Source: UBA1046 sp050945515
GTDB taxonomy: Bacteria; Bacillota; Clostridia; Saccharofermentanales; DTU023
DNA length: 59,026 nt
Direction: 5' to 3'
Assembly (NCBI GenBank): GCA_050945515.1
Contig: JBMNTB010000012.1
Span: 1-59,026 of the forward strand
A model generated the notes under the pieces. It saw nothing but the letters and a program-made list of their open reading frames with translations, had not been told where the DNA came from and searched no databases. This document shows positions 25,790-35,478 of this stretch, in pieces (within the stretch, counting starts at the first letter, position 1; each line of letters begins with the position of its first letter). The translations under genes were made by a program, and so were the position numbers.

Positions 25790-26618
25790 TTTTGTAGCAA
25801 TTTTCAGCGTGAGAGCAGCAAACCCTAACGGAGATCCCTTGAATGGGAACAGACCTCGCGAAGATATTAATGGTTATGGAGAAATCAGTGATGTGGCATT
25901 GAAAAGAAAAATCCGCAATCGTTGGATGGATATGGGGGAAAATATTTTTGTCCAATCTGATGACAGGGCGACAGATAAATACAAAAGCCTGAAAGAACGT
26001 GCAGAAGCAACATTAAAAGGTGTGGAAGAAAAAGACGAGTACGCGAAAAAAGCGTGTGAAACCTGGTTGGACGTAAGAGGATTCGGTCAGGTATTCGCAT
26101 TTAAGGGTAAAAAAGAGAAAGAGACGGGTGTATCTGTTGGTGTTCGTGGACCGATCTCTATTCATCCTGCCTTCTCGGTCGAACTAATCGACATCGAAGA
26201 TATCCAAATCACGAAGAGTGTGAACTCAGAGCCAAGTGATACAGGAAAATCATCTGATACCATGGGGATGAAGCATCGAGTTGCTTTTGGCGTTTATAAG
26301 ACGCAGGGAAGTATAAACTGTCAGCTGGCCGAAAAAACAGGTTTCTCAGATGAAGATGCAGAAAAGTTCCTGGAGGCTCTGAAAACACTCTTTGACAACG
26401 ATGCTTCTTCGGCCAGGCCTGAGGGCTCAATGGCGGTAGAGAAAGTGTTTTGGTTTAAACACAATTCAAAAATGGGACAGTATCCCACGATTCAGGTTCA
26501 TGAGTCTGTATCTGTTGTCAAAAAGGAAGACGTTGTGAATCCATCTTCCATCCATGACTTCATCATTCATTATGAGCCCTTAGAAGGACTTGAGGTTGAG
26601 GAATACTCACTGAGATGA
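25773..26618 (+). CDS. cas7c: Cas7c (Csd2), Cascade backbone subunit (type I-C)
   Basis: About 281 residues. It forms the helical backbone along the crRNA spacer. The N-terminal FVAIFSVRAANPNGDPLNGNRPR is the strongly conserved Csd2 opening, and GVRGPISIHPAFSV and MGMKHRVAFGVY follow in the RAMP-fold core. The start ATG 25773 is chosen because AGGAGG (25761-25766) ends six bases before it; the ATG at 25767 directly abuts the ribosome site. It overlaps cas8c at its start and cas4 at its end (ATGA). Confidence 0.93.
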   Translation: MNRKIDFVAIFSVRAANPNGDPLNGNRPREDINGYGEISDVALKRKIRNRWMDMGENIFVQSDDRATDKYKSLKERAEATLKGVEEKDEYAKKACETWLDVRGFGQVFAFKGKKEKETGVSVGVRGPISIHPAFSVELIDIEDIQITKSVNSEPSDTGKSSDTMGMKHRVAFGVYKTQGSINCQLAEKTGFSDEDAEKFLEALKTLFDNDASSARPEGSMAVEKVFWFKHNSKMGQYPTIQVHESVSVVKKEDVVNPSSIHDFIIHYEPLEGLEVEEYSLR

Positions 26619-27277
26619 TAAGCCTGCAGTTGAATGGTATCCAGCATTTTGTGTATTGTCCGAGACAATGGGCTCTCATTACCCTTGAGCAGGTTTGGAG
26701 CGAAAATGAAGATACGGTTGTAGGGCATTACTTTCATCAAATTGCAGATGACGCCTATTTTGTTGAGAAACGTGTAGACCGAATCATTACCCGCGCAGTC
26801 CCGGTTCACTCCAAGGAGCTGGGGCTGAACGGGGTGATTGATGTTCTTGAATTTAAGCGTTCAAAACAAGGAGTTCGTTTGCGCTCAGAAGAAGGGGTAT
26901 GGATGCCTTTCGTAGTGGAATATAAGAAAGGTAAACCTAAAAAAGACTTGTCTGACAAGCTACAGCTTGTGGCTCAGGGCATGTGCCTAGAAGAAATGTA
27001 TTCCATTCCGATTCGTAGTGGAGCTCTTTACTACAAACAAACCAATAAAAGAGAAGTTGTTACAATCACAGATGAACTAAAGGAGAAGGTGCGTCAGGTT
27101 GTAGGACAAATGAGAGAAATTTGCGAAAGTGGTCAAACTCCAAAAGCAGTGATTGGTAAGAATTGTTCTCGTTGTTCTCTCAAAGAAAAATGTTTTCCGA
27201 GATTGACTCACCATAAGAGATCTGTGGTTAATTATATTGAAAATCAGTGGAGAGATATCGATGAGACCATTACTTAA
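26615..27277 (+). CDS. cas4: Cas4 exonuclease (type I-C adaptation)
   Basis: 220 residues of the PD-(D/E)XK nuclease family with a 4Fe-4S cluster. Cys15 (FVYCPRQW) and Cys184, Cys187 and Cys193 (NCSRCSLKEKC) are the cluster ligands. GVIDVLEFK and FVVEYKKGKPK give the nuclease Asp, Glu and Lys. Cas4 selects PAM-bearing prespacers and sets their orientation. It starts in an ATGA overlap with cas7 and overlaps cas1 by 17 bases, which suggests coupled translation with its partner Cas1. Confidence 0.95.
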   Translation: MISLQLNGIQHFVYCPRQWALITLEQVWSENEDTVVGHYFHQIADDAYFVEKRVDRIITRAVPVHSKELGLNGVIDVLEFKRSKQGVRLRSEEGVWMPFVVEYKKGKPKKDLSDKLQLVAQGMCLEEMYSIPIRSGALYYKQTNKREVVTITDELKEKVRQVVGQMREICESGQTPKAVIGKNCSRCSLKEKCFPRLTHHKRSVVNYIENQWRDIDETIT

Positions 27278-28292
27278 CACTCTATATATCACTCAACAAG
27301 ACGTTTACATTGGGCGTGATGGGCTGAATATTGTTATTTGGAAAGATCAGGAAAAGCTAGGTCAATTTCCCATACATTATTTTGAAAACATTATTTGTTT
27401 CAATTATACGGGTATGAGTCCAGAGGCAATGGCTCTTTGCTTAGAAAATGCGGTGGGCGTTTCATTCCTTACTCCTCAGGGGAAGGTGCTCGGAAGGCTT
27501 GCCGGTAAAGTAACTGGCAATGTGCTCTTACGGCAAGAACAATTCCGTATAGCTGATGACAAAAAGCGATCCCTCCAATTTGCCAAACAATTTATCACGG
27601 GAAAGCTGTACAATTCACTGCAAGTGGTTAACAGAGCCATTAGAGATTACAAAGGTCAAGATTTCGTTGAAACACTGCAAAAAACAAAAAAAATCCTGCA
27701 AGAGGCGCGTGAGGATATTAACTGCGCAGATAGCCTGGAAAAGCTTCTTGGTATTGAAGGTGACTTCTCGCGCAATTATTTCCAAGTCTTTGATTTATTA
27801 ATTCTTCAACAAAAATATGATTTCTCTTTTAATGTCAGAACCAGAAGACCACCCCGCGATCCGGTTAATACAATGCTTTCATTGACTTATGGGATGATAA
27901 GAGTTCTTGTTGAAAATGCTCTTACCACAGTAGGTTTGGATCCATATGTCGGTTTCTTCCATCAACCCAGACCTGGAAGAAGCAGCTTAGCATTAGATTT
28001 AATGGAAGAATTGAGAGCCTACATGGGGGATCGTTTTGTACTTACACTGATTAACCTAAGGCAGATCAATATCGATGATTTTTTTATCAAAACAGGAGGT
28101 GAAGTGCTATTTTCGGAAGAGGGACTGAAAAAATATCTGGATCTTTGGAATAAAAAATTACAGGAGAGAATAGCGCACCCTTTTTTAGAGGAAACAGTTC
28201 AGATAGGTCTGATACCTTATATACAAGCAACGTTACTGGCCAGAACCATTAGGAATGATTTGGAATTGTATCCGCCATTCTTAATGAAATAG
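27261..28292 (+). CDS. cas1: Cas1 integrase (type I-C)
   Basis: 343 residues. It integrates new spacers at the leader end. Metal ligands appear in the family motifs: Glu166 (LLGIEGDFSRNYF), His234 (FFHQPRPGRSS) and Asp246 (LALDLMEELR). The start is ATG 27261, six bases after GGAGAG; an upstream in-frame TTG at 27237 lacks a ribosome site and adds eight unconserved residues. Cas1 is the last gene of the operon, and the leader and array follow directly, without cas2 in its usual place between them. Confidence 0.96.
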   Translation: MRPLLNTLYITQQDVYIGRDGLNIVIWKDQEKLGQFPIHYFENIICFNYTGMSPEAMALCLENAVGVSFLTPQGKVLGRLAGKVTGNVLLRQEQFRIADDKKRSLQFAKQFITGKLYNSLQVVNRAIRDYKGQDFVETLQKTKKILQEAREDINCADSLEKLLGIEGDFSRNYFQVFDLLILQQKYDFSFNVRTRRPPRDPVNTMLSLTYGMIRVLVENALTTVGLDPYVGFFHQPRPGRSSLALDLMEELRAYMGDRFVLTLINLRQINIDDFFIKTGGEVLFSEEGLKKYLDLWNKKLQERIAHPFLEETVQIGLIPYIQATLLARTIRNDLELYPPFLMK

Positions 28293-28565
28293 ACATGTAT
28301 TTTTAATTGATGTAGTTGAAGTAGATTTTTCTAATCTGTTCGCGAACCATTAATAAACATGATTTTTCTGTGAGGTTCGCGCTAGAATTTAGATAAAAAG
28401 CATGTACCTTGAAAAACATATCAGCCAGTACTGTATATAGTATTGAGTAAGATATCATAGAGAAAAATTCTAGAAAAACGCAGAATATAACTGTACAGGT
28501 TGATTAAGGAAATCTGTTCAAATTTAGAGTGTTGAGTTATTATACAAACAGCTAATAAAATAGCT
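28293..28565 (+). promoter_or_regulatory. CRISPR leader
   Basis: 273 AT-rich bases without a gene between cas1 and the first repeat. Two symmetric elements stand out: CGCGAACC (28341-28348) with GGTTCGCG (28374-28381), 25 bases apart, and AGCTA (28550-28554) with TAGCT (28561-28565) touching the first repeat. The leader position agrees with the array end: the degenerate repeats are at the far side. No promoter is clear enough to name. Confidence 0.7.
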
Positions 28566-31500
28566 ATCGCACCCTTCACGGGTGCGTGGATTGAAATATA
28601 TTCTGGCGGTACCAAGCAGCGTCACAGTTGAATCGCACCCTTCACGGGTGCGTGGATTGAAATCATTTCGGTGTTGCCTCGACCGCCAAGCCGTTACCAT
28701 CGCACCCTTCACGGGTGCGTGGATTGAAATGCCGTGATTTGCACCTTTTCGGTCTTAATTCCACATCGCACCCTTCACGGGTGCGTGGATTGAAATTACT
28801 ACATGTCGAGACTCGAGGCTCTACAAAAACATCGCACCCTTCACGGGTGCGTGGATTGAAATTGGTCAATGCCGAAAGTCCCCCACGGCCCCTGGAAATC
28901 GCACCCTTCACGGGTGCGTGGATTGAAATATCAGTTGTTTTCCATACGATTCGTCATGCTGGAATCGCACCCTTCACGGGTGCGTGGATTGAAATAGAAT
29001 CGATCAGCATCGAGCGGCGTGCGTACGAGTATCGCACCCTTCACGGGTGCGTGGATTGAAATAGCGTGATCGATATATCCGTGTGTCCCATGATCGCATC
29101 GCACCCTTCACGGGTGCGTGGATTGAAATGCATGTATCGCCAGTGGTGGCATTACTACCTGATATCGCACCCTTCACGGGTGCGTGGATTGAAATATCCG
29201 AAGCCGGACAGAAGGCGGCCAGCGAAGCGATCGCACCCTTCACGGGTGCGTGGATTGAAATGCTAATTGAACATCGGCGGCAGCTTGTTCTTCTGATCGC
29301 ACCCTTCACGGGTGCGTGGATTGAAATGTCTTTGGAAAACAAATCCAAGCTGTTCGGCAGGGATCGCACCCTTCACGGGTGCGTGGATTGAAATAAGTCT
29401 GTACGGGACATCTACAACGGCGAGCTGGCATCGCACCCTTCACGGGTGCGTGGATTGAAATGACGACACGGTAGGTCAGGCTATCAAAGTCGGCGAATCG
29501 CACCCTTCACGGGTGCGTGGATTGAAATGTTTTTCGCTGGCTTGATTCTGATGGGAAGAAGTTATCGCACCCTTCACGGGTGCGTGGATTGAAATGATGT
29601 TGACTATCCGTCAAAGAAAATCTATCTGCAAATCGCACCCTTCACGGGTGCGTGGATTGAAATCGTTCGAGGTCGACGAATCCATCAGCGATATGAAATC
29701 GCACCCTTCACGGGTGCGTGGATTGAAATCGCTGATTTCCGCTCTGGTCGGGCTGGACGACGAATCGCACCCTTCACGGGTGCGTGGATTGAAATACCTA
29801 ACGCATGACATCCGCACGGTGCAGTCACCATCGCACCCTTCACGGGTGCGTGGATTGAAATGTGAAATATACGGATATTGACAGACCGTCCAGCACATCG
29901 CACCCTTCACGGGTGCGTGGATTGAAATACAACTGTTACGGCGGCACGTGGACTGAGGAGCAATCGCACCCTTCACGGGTGCGTGGATTGAAATATCGCT
30001 GCATACAAGCGCATACGACACAATCAAGTATCGCACCCTTCACGGGTGCGTGGATTGAAATAGACAGAGGTTGAAACCGGTGGTGACAGGCTGGAGGATC
30101 GCACCCTTCACGGGTGCGTGGATTGAAATCACAAAGCAATTCACTAAGGGTGTTGATGCGTCTATCGCACCCTTCACGGGTGCGTGGATTGAAATGTGAA
30201 ATATACGGATATTGACAGACCGTCCAGCAATCGCACCCTTCACGGGTGCGTGGATTGAAATGCTTCCCGCTCAGACCGATTATCTCGGCCCAGATATCGC
30301 ACCCTTCACGGGTGCGTGGATTGAAATAGACAGAGGTTGAAACCGGTGGTGACAGGCTGGAGGATCGCACCCTTCACGGGTGCGTGGATTGAAATGCAAC
30401 CAAGATGGCAGAGCGCGGCATGAGCCAGACATCGCACCCTTCACGGGTGCGTGGATTGAAATACAACTGTTACGGCGGCACGTGGACTGAGGAGCACATC
30501 GCACCCTTCACGGGTGCGTGGATTGAAATACAAATAAGCGCAAACGCAGGGAAGCACTCGATGATCGCACCCTTCACGGGTGCGTGGATTGAAATAATTA
30601 TTTGCGGGAAGAAGCACATACCCCGATTGGATCGCACCCTTCACGGGTGCGTGGATTGAAATAGTCTGGCAGGATTGCCGGAGGTTGATGCAGAAGATCG
30701 CACCCTTCACGGGTGCGTGGATTGAAATGGCGATGTGAAAATAGAAGCGGTATCAGTGCCGACATCGCACCCTTCACGGGTGCGTGGATTGAAATATCGC
30801 TGGATAAGATCATTTGCTCTGCCGTGAGCATCGCACCCTTCACGGGTGCGTGGATTGAAATACGAAAAATAAAAAATGCCGTCTAGCCCTGGCAAGCATC
30901 GCACCCTTCACGGGTGCGTGGATTGAAATAGCAGTAAACACGGTAGTTTCCGGCTTATCCGGTATCGCACCCTTCACGGGTGCGTGGATTGAAATCTTCC
31001 AGGGCGACAGCGTTTTGGTCGATGCCGAAAATCGCACCCTTCACGGGTGCGTGGATTGAAATGCGTCATACCGATATGCAGTGCCGCCAGCTGTGGCATC
31101 GCACCCTTCACGGGTGCGTGGATTGAAATACTTAATATCGGGAAGCTGAACGAGTACATGTTCATCGCACCCTTCACGGGTGCGTGGATTGAAATGCCAA
31201 CGGTGAGAGACTCGGCATAGGTGCCGCCCAATCGCACCCTTCACGGGTGCGTGGATTGAAATGCCTTGTGTGATGTCGTAGTTCCAATAATCTTGATAAT
31301 CGCACCCTTCACGGGTGCGTGGATTGAAATACTGTTGATGAGAGACCTAGGCGAGGTGAGGTTTTATCGCACCCTTCACGGGTGCGTGGATTGAAATGTT
31401 ATTGAGAGTATATAGAGGATGTACGATTGATATCGCACCCTTCACGGGTGCGTGGATTGAAATCGTTATAAACCAATACGCATCGCCATGTTGCGGAAAT

Positions 31501-32995
31501 CGCACCCTTCACGGGTGCGTGGATTGAAATGATGATGAGCTATATTGTCCAGCGTGCTGGAACAATCGCACCCTTCACGGGTGCGTGGATTGAAATTAGA
31601 GGTATAAATCATGAAATCAAGTTGTAAGCCAATCGCACCCTTCACGGGTGCGTGGATTGAAATATATATCCAACGACGGTCTGATAGCTTTGTAAGTATC
31701 GCACCCTTCACGGGTGCGTGGATTGAAATGTCACGCTCAAACCGGTCAATCAGATCATCCAAGATCGCACCCTTCACGGGTGCGTGGATTGAAATAATAT
31801 TAATATATTGGCGTTTTAGTGACACACAAAATCGCACCCTTCACGGGTGCGTGGATTGAAATGCCCGGACATGGCCCGGTTATAGTGATACCACAAATCG
31901 CACCCTTCACGGGTGCGTGGATTGAAATATAGTCGTTAAGAAACATATTGTCAAAGTGATCAATCGCACCCTTCACGGGTGCGTGGATTGAAATACCGAT
32001 ATCGATCAAATTGACCAAATAGCTGCAAAATCGCACCCTTCACGGGTGCGTGGATTGAAATAAACTATGAAATGGGACAAAATCTGTAAAATCTCATCGC
32101 ACCCTTCACGGGTGCGTGGATTGAAATATCACAATTTCCGACGGTGCATCGAGCCGGATCCATCGCACCCTTCACGGGTGCGTGGATTGAAATTGTCAAT
32201 GGCTTGTCTAGCGTCACAAGGGCTAAAAATCGCACCCTTCACGGGTGCGTGGATTGAAATAACTGTAACATTGGGATTGCGGACGAATTACACGCATCGC
32301 ACCCTTCACGGGTGCGTGGATTGAAATGGCTCATTTGTTGAAAAGTCGCTGAAGAAAGTATCATCGCACCCTTCACGGGTGCGTGGATTGAAATGTCGAT
32401 GTAGGTACGAGCTATGACTCCATCTACTATCGCACCCTTCACGGGTGCGTGGATTGAAATGGTCAGCGCAGCGAGCCTTAAAGGACTGAGCAAGGATCGC
32501 ACCCTTCACGGGTGCGTGGATTGAAATAATCAAAAATTATCACTTGAAAGGGAGCGTTTGCTATCGCACCCTTCACGGGTGCGTGGATTGAAATAATAAA
32601 CCTGGAGGTGAATTTATTCCTGGTCGATAATCGCACCCTTCACGGGTGCGTGGATTGAAATGGTACTGCTTGCTGCATAATGAAAGAGTGTATCTTATCG
32701 CACCCTTCACGGGTGCGTGGATTGAAATGAACAGCACAACCGGCACGCACAGTGGCGCTCTGATCGCACCCTTCACGGGTGCGTGGATTGAAATACTAGT
32801 ATCACCAAAGAAGAGTGTGAGCAATATAATCGCACCCTTCACGGGTGCGTGGATTGAAATTATCTGCCTAGAAGACTGCACCTATTACCGGTGGTATCGC
32901 ACCCTTCACGGGTGCGTGGATTGAAATATCCGGTGTCATTATTAGCGCTGGGTCCAGTAAAATCGCACCCTTCGCGGGTGCGTGTGGATTGAAAT
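28566..32995 (+). CRISPR. Type I-C CRISPR array, 67 repeats and 66 spacers
   Basis: I count 67 repeats at 66-67 base periods from 28566 to 32962. The repeat is 32 bases, begins ATCGCACCC, has stem GCACCC/GGGTGC with loop TTCAC, and ends GTGGATTGAAAT. This is the type I-C repeat with A instead of the common leading G and final T instead of C. By eye the first 66 are identical. The last (32962-32995) has A to G in the loop and a TG insertion. Spacers are mostly 34-36 bases. Three spacers occur twice: 29862/30196, 29929/30463 and 30062/30328. Transcription runs on the plus strand from the leader. Apparent proteins across the array are repeat artefacts. Confidence 0.99.
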
Positions 32996-33031
32996 GACGT
33001 GAGGAAGAGGATAGACGGTCAGCAGTGTCGT

Positions 33032-33049
33032 ATCGTACCCTTTGGGGGT
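33032..33049 (+). repeat. Decayed half-repeat beyond the array end
   Basis: ATCGTACCCTTTGGGGGT resembles the first 18 bases of the repeat with a few changes. It begins 36 bases after the degenerate 67th repeat, the normal spacer distance. It marks the eroded trailing end of the array. Confidence 0.7.
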
Positions 33050-33109
33050 AATATACAGAAAAAGAGCTATTGTGGCGATAAATAGGAATGATTAAATTTA
33101 ATCGATACC

Positions 33110-35179
33110 CTAATACTGCCAGATGCGCACTTCATAGGGTTCAAACACATTTGGTACCTCTTGATGAGAATAATTGCAGAGGACAAGTTGAGCATTGGCG
33201 TTTTGAAGCGTAGGTAATACTTTGCGCTCTGCTGAGAGATTCATTTCGACACGGATAGTGCAAGCAGAAAGACCGGCGCCTTTAGCTGTACCTTTTGTGG
33301 TTCCTTTAGCTGCACCTTTAACTGCGCCTTTAACTGCACCTTTAACTGCGCCTTCATCCGTAGTTATAGCTGTATCTCTACTTTCATCCGTAGCTGTACC
33401 TGCAGTCAAATCTGTACTTTGGTTTGTGTCCGGCTCGGCTCCCGCCACACGCTCCCAACAAAAATAGTCTTTCCGGTCCTCCTCAATGAAGCGGATATCC
33501 GCATAGGCAAAGCCGGGAATACGCCTCCGCAGGCGGATCAGATCTTGCGTAAAACGCCAGACAGAAGTGGCATCGTTACGCTGGGCGGCAACATTGACAT
33601 CACGATAAAGCGCATCTTGTCGAATCCAAGGTTCGGCTGTTGAAAAACCGCCGTGCAGGCTGTCGTCCCAAGCCATGACAATGCGGCTGTGATCGCGTGA
33701 GCCTGCCAGCAAGACGGCCATGGCTTCTTCCTCCGACTTGCCCTCACCCAAGAGGGCTTGGTACCTGTTGAGGCTTTCCACGTCACGGAATTCAGCCAAA
33801 GTAGAAAAATCCTGATTGCCCCGACCTAGTTCCTGGCCTTGGAACAGAAAGGGCGTACCCTTTAGCAGGAGCAAGATACTGAGCAAGAGCTTGGACAAAG
33901 GCTCGCGCAAGGCGGAGTCGGGATTGACTTTTGAGCTCATGCGCGGATTATCGTGGTTCTCAAAGAAAAGGCTCAGCCACTCATGTCCGGTCAGGGAACG
34001 CGAATAATCAATGTAATAGCGTTTTAGAAAATTCAGATCGTAGCGATAATCATCGGAGCGGACATGGCCGGGTGTTTCCAAGTGATCAAAGTTAAAGACC
34101 AGATCCAGCTCGCCGCGGTGTTGCTGGGTCAGGAGCTTGCCCATTTCACGGCCTATGCCGGGCGTCTCGCCCACAGAAAACGCCCCATACGGTTCAAAGG
34201 CTTTTTGCCTCAATTCGTGCAAATAGCTATGTAGTTTAGGCCCGTAATAATAGTGCTCAATGCCGGTAAATTCCATCAAGTCGCCGATAAAGCGGTTGCC
34301 GTCCGGCAGACCCGGGCGCTTGGAAATATAGTTGATAACGTCAAGGCGAAAACCGTCAATACCGCGCTCCAGCCACCAGCGCACAATGGCTGCGACCTCG
34401 TCGCGCAAGGCAGGCGAATCCCAGTTAAAGTCCATCTGCTTAGAGGAAAAAAGATGAAGAGCATAGCTGCCATCCGGCATTTCCTTCCAAGCGGAACCAC
34501 TGAAAAAAGATTTCCAATTATTGGGCGGAGTACCTTTCTTCTTGCCTTCGCGAAAAAAATAATATTCGCGCTTAGGCGAGTTTATATCCTGCATGGCTTC
34601 CAGGAAGAAGGGATGCTCATCTGAACTGTGGTTAACCACCAAGTCCATAATAAGGCGCATGCCCCGTGCATGGACAGCGGCAATGAGCTCATCCATGTCT
34701 TTCAGCGTGCCGAATTGTTCGTGGATGGCGCGGTAATCACGGATATCGTAGCCGTTGTCATCCAGGGGCGAATCATAGACAGGGCAGAGCCAGAGTGCAT
34801 CAATACCCAAGTCCTGCAAAATGTCCAAACGCTGAATAATTCCCTGCAGATCACCTAAGCCGTCGCCGTTGCTGTCCTGAAAAGAAATAGGATAAATCTG
34901 GTAAAATACCGCTTCTTTCCACCAGCGGGGCGTGTCCGGCACCTTATCCGTGCGCGGTCTGTCCGGCTCGCTGTTCAGGAGTTCGATCAAGGTGTCGAAT
35001 AAATCATCGCCTAATTTTGCACCTAAGAGTGTTCGCAAGGTTGAAAGACGGAGCGAAGCTACCAGAGGATTAGTAATCCACTTGGCTGACTTGCCCATTT
35101 GCATCAAGATCTTGTCCAGGATGTCGCGGCCGATCGGATGAGCATAGATATCGCGCACCCGGCTTTTCATACTAATCAT
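33110..35179 (-). CDS. GH13 alpha-glucosidase / oligo-1,6-glucosidase-like
   Basis: 689 residues, cytoplasmic (no signal peptide). Residues 1-85 are an extra N-terminal segment, followed by the GH13 barrel from about 86: FYQIYPISFQDSNGDGLGDLQG, DLVVNHSS at 179-186, catalytic nucleophile Asp280 (GFRLDVI), acid/base Glu338 (VGETPG) and Asp410 (FFENHDN). These are typical of the oligo-1,6-glucosidase/MalL group that releases glucose from short alpha-glucosides. The C-terminal domain is interrupted at about 600-650 by a low-complexity run of KGAV/KGTA units after a Thr/Asp-rich stretch, unlike family members. The ATG 35179 has GAGGAGG upstream. It lies downstream of the GPH symporter on the same strand, so the pair probably takes up and cleaves an alpha-glucoside. 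Confidence 0.9.
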   Translation of the reverse strand: MISMKSRVRDIYAHPIGRDILDKILMQMGKSAKWITNPLVASLRLSTLRTLLGAKLGDDLFDTLIELLNSEPDRPRTDKVPDTPRWWKEAVFYQIYPISFQDSNGDGLGDLQGIIQRLDILQDLGIDALWLCPVYDSPLDDNGYDIRDYRAIHEQFGTLKDMDELIAAVHARGMRLIMDLVVNHSSDEHPFFLEAMQDINSPKREYYFFREGKKKGTPPNNWKSFFSGSAWKEMPDGSYALHLFSSKQMDFNWDSPALRDEVAAIVRWWLERGIDGFRLDVINYISKRPGLPDGNRFIGDLMEFTGIEHYYYGPKLHSYLHELRQKAFEPYGAFSVGETPGIGREMGKLLTQQHRGELDLVFNFDHLETPGHVRSDDYRYDLNFLKRYYIDYSRSLTGHEWLSLFFENHDNPRMSSKVNPDSALREPLSKLLLSILLLLKGTPFLFQGQELGRGNQDFSTLAEFRDVESLNRYQALLGEGKSEEEAMAVLLAGSRDHSRIVMAWDDSLHGGFSTAEPWIRQDALYRDVNVAAQRNDATSVWRFTQDLIRLRRRIPGFAYADIRFIEEDRKDYFCWERVAGAEPDTNQSTDLTAGTATDESRDTAITTDEGAVKGAVKGAVKGAAKGTTKGTAKGAGLSACTIRVEMNLSAERKVLPTLQNANAQLVLCNYSHQEVPNVFEPYEVRIWQY

Positions 35180-35303
35180 TTATATGCCTCCTCTCACATT
35201 TGAAAAGACAATTCCGTTGCAATTGAGCCAGAACGTCCCGGCAGCTATTTATAAGCATCCTCCCATATTTTAACCAACAATGTTCGCTATATTACACTGT
35301 GCT

Positions 35304-35478
35304 GCAGCGGCAAATTTACCGCCCCCATTCCTGCTGTCGCAGTGGCGTACTTGTAGGCCCCATTCCTGCTACTGCGGCGGCAAGTTTACCCAATCTATTA
35401 CAGCTACTGCAGCGGCACGCTCGCCGGGCCTATTCTTGCTATTACAGTACAGCTCTTTTCGGATCTATTCCTGTAATT
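35304..35478. repeat. Five degenerate 35-bp tandem repeats between symporter and glucosidase genes
   Basis: Units start at 35304, 35339, 35374, 35409 and 35444, exactly 35 bases apart. On the plus strand each unit carries GC(A/G)GYGGC-like sequence, a variable middle and a (C/T)CTATTCTTGCTACT-like end; unit 5 is the most diverged and runs into the last codons and stop of the symporter gene. A possible sixth, weaker unit precedes the first. The repeats fill the 285-base gap between the two minus-strand genes. Confidence 0.75.

Noticed and set aside
28524..32924. Many open frames of 60-144 codons on both strands across the array, with repeated FNPRTREGCD, ISIHAPVKGA or SHPSRVRGLK
   Set aside because: They are translations of the CRISPR repeat in different frames; the repeating peptide is the repeat itself.
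33088..33103. GATTAAATTTAATC palindrome after the array
   Set aside because: Short AT-rich symmetry without a T tract or a neighbour that needs it; likely chance.
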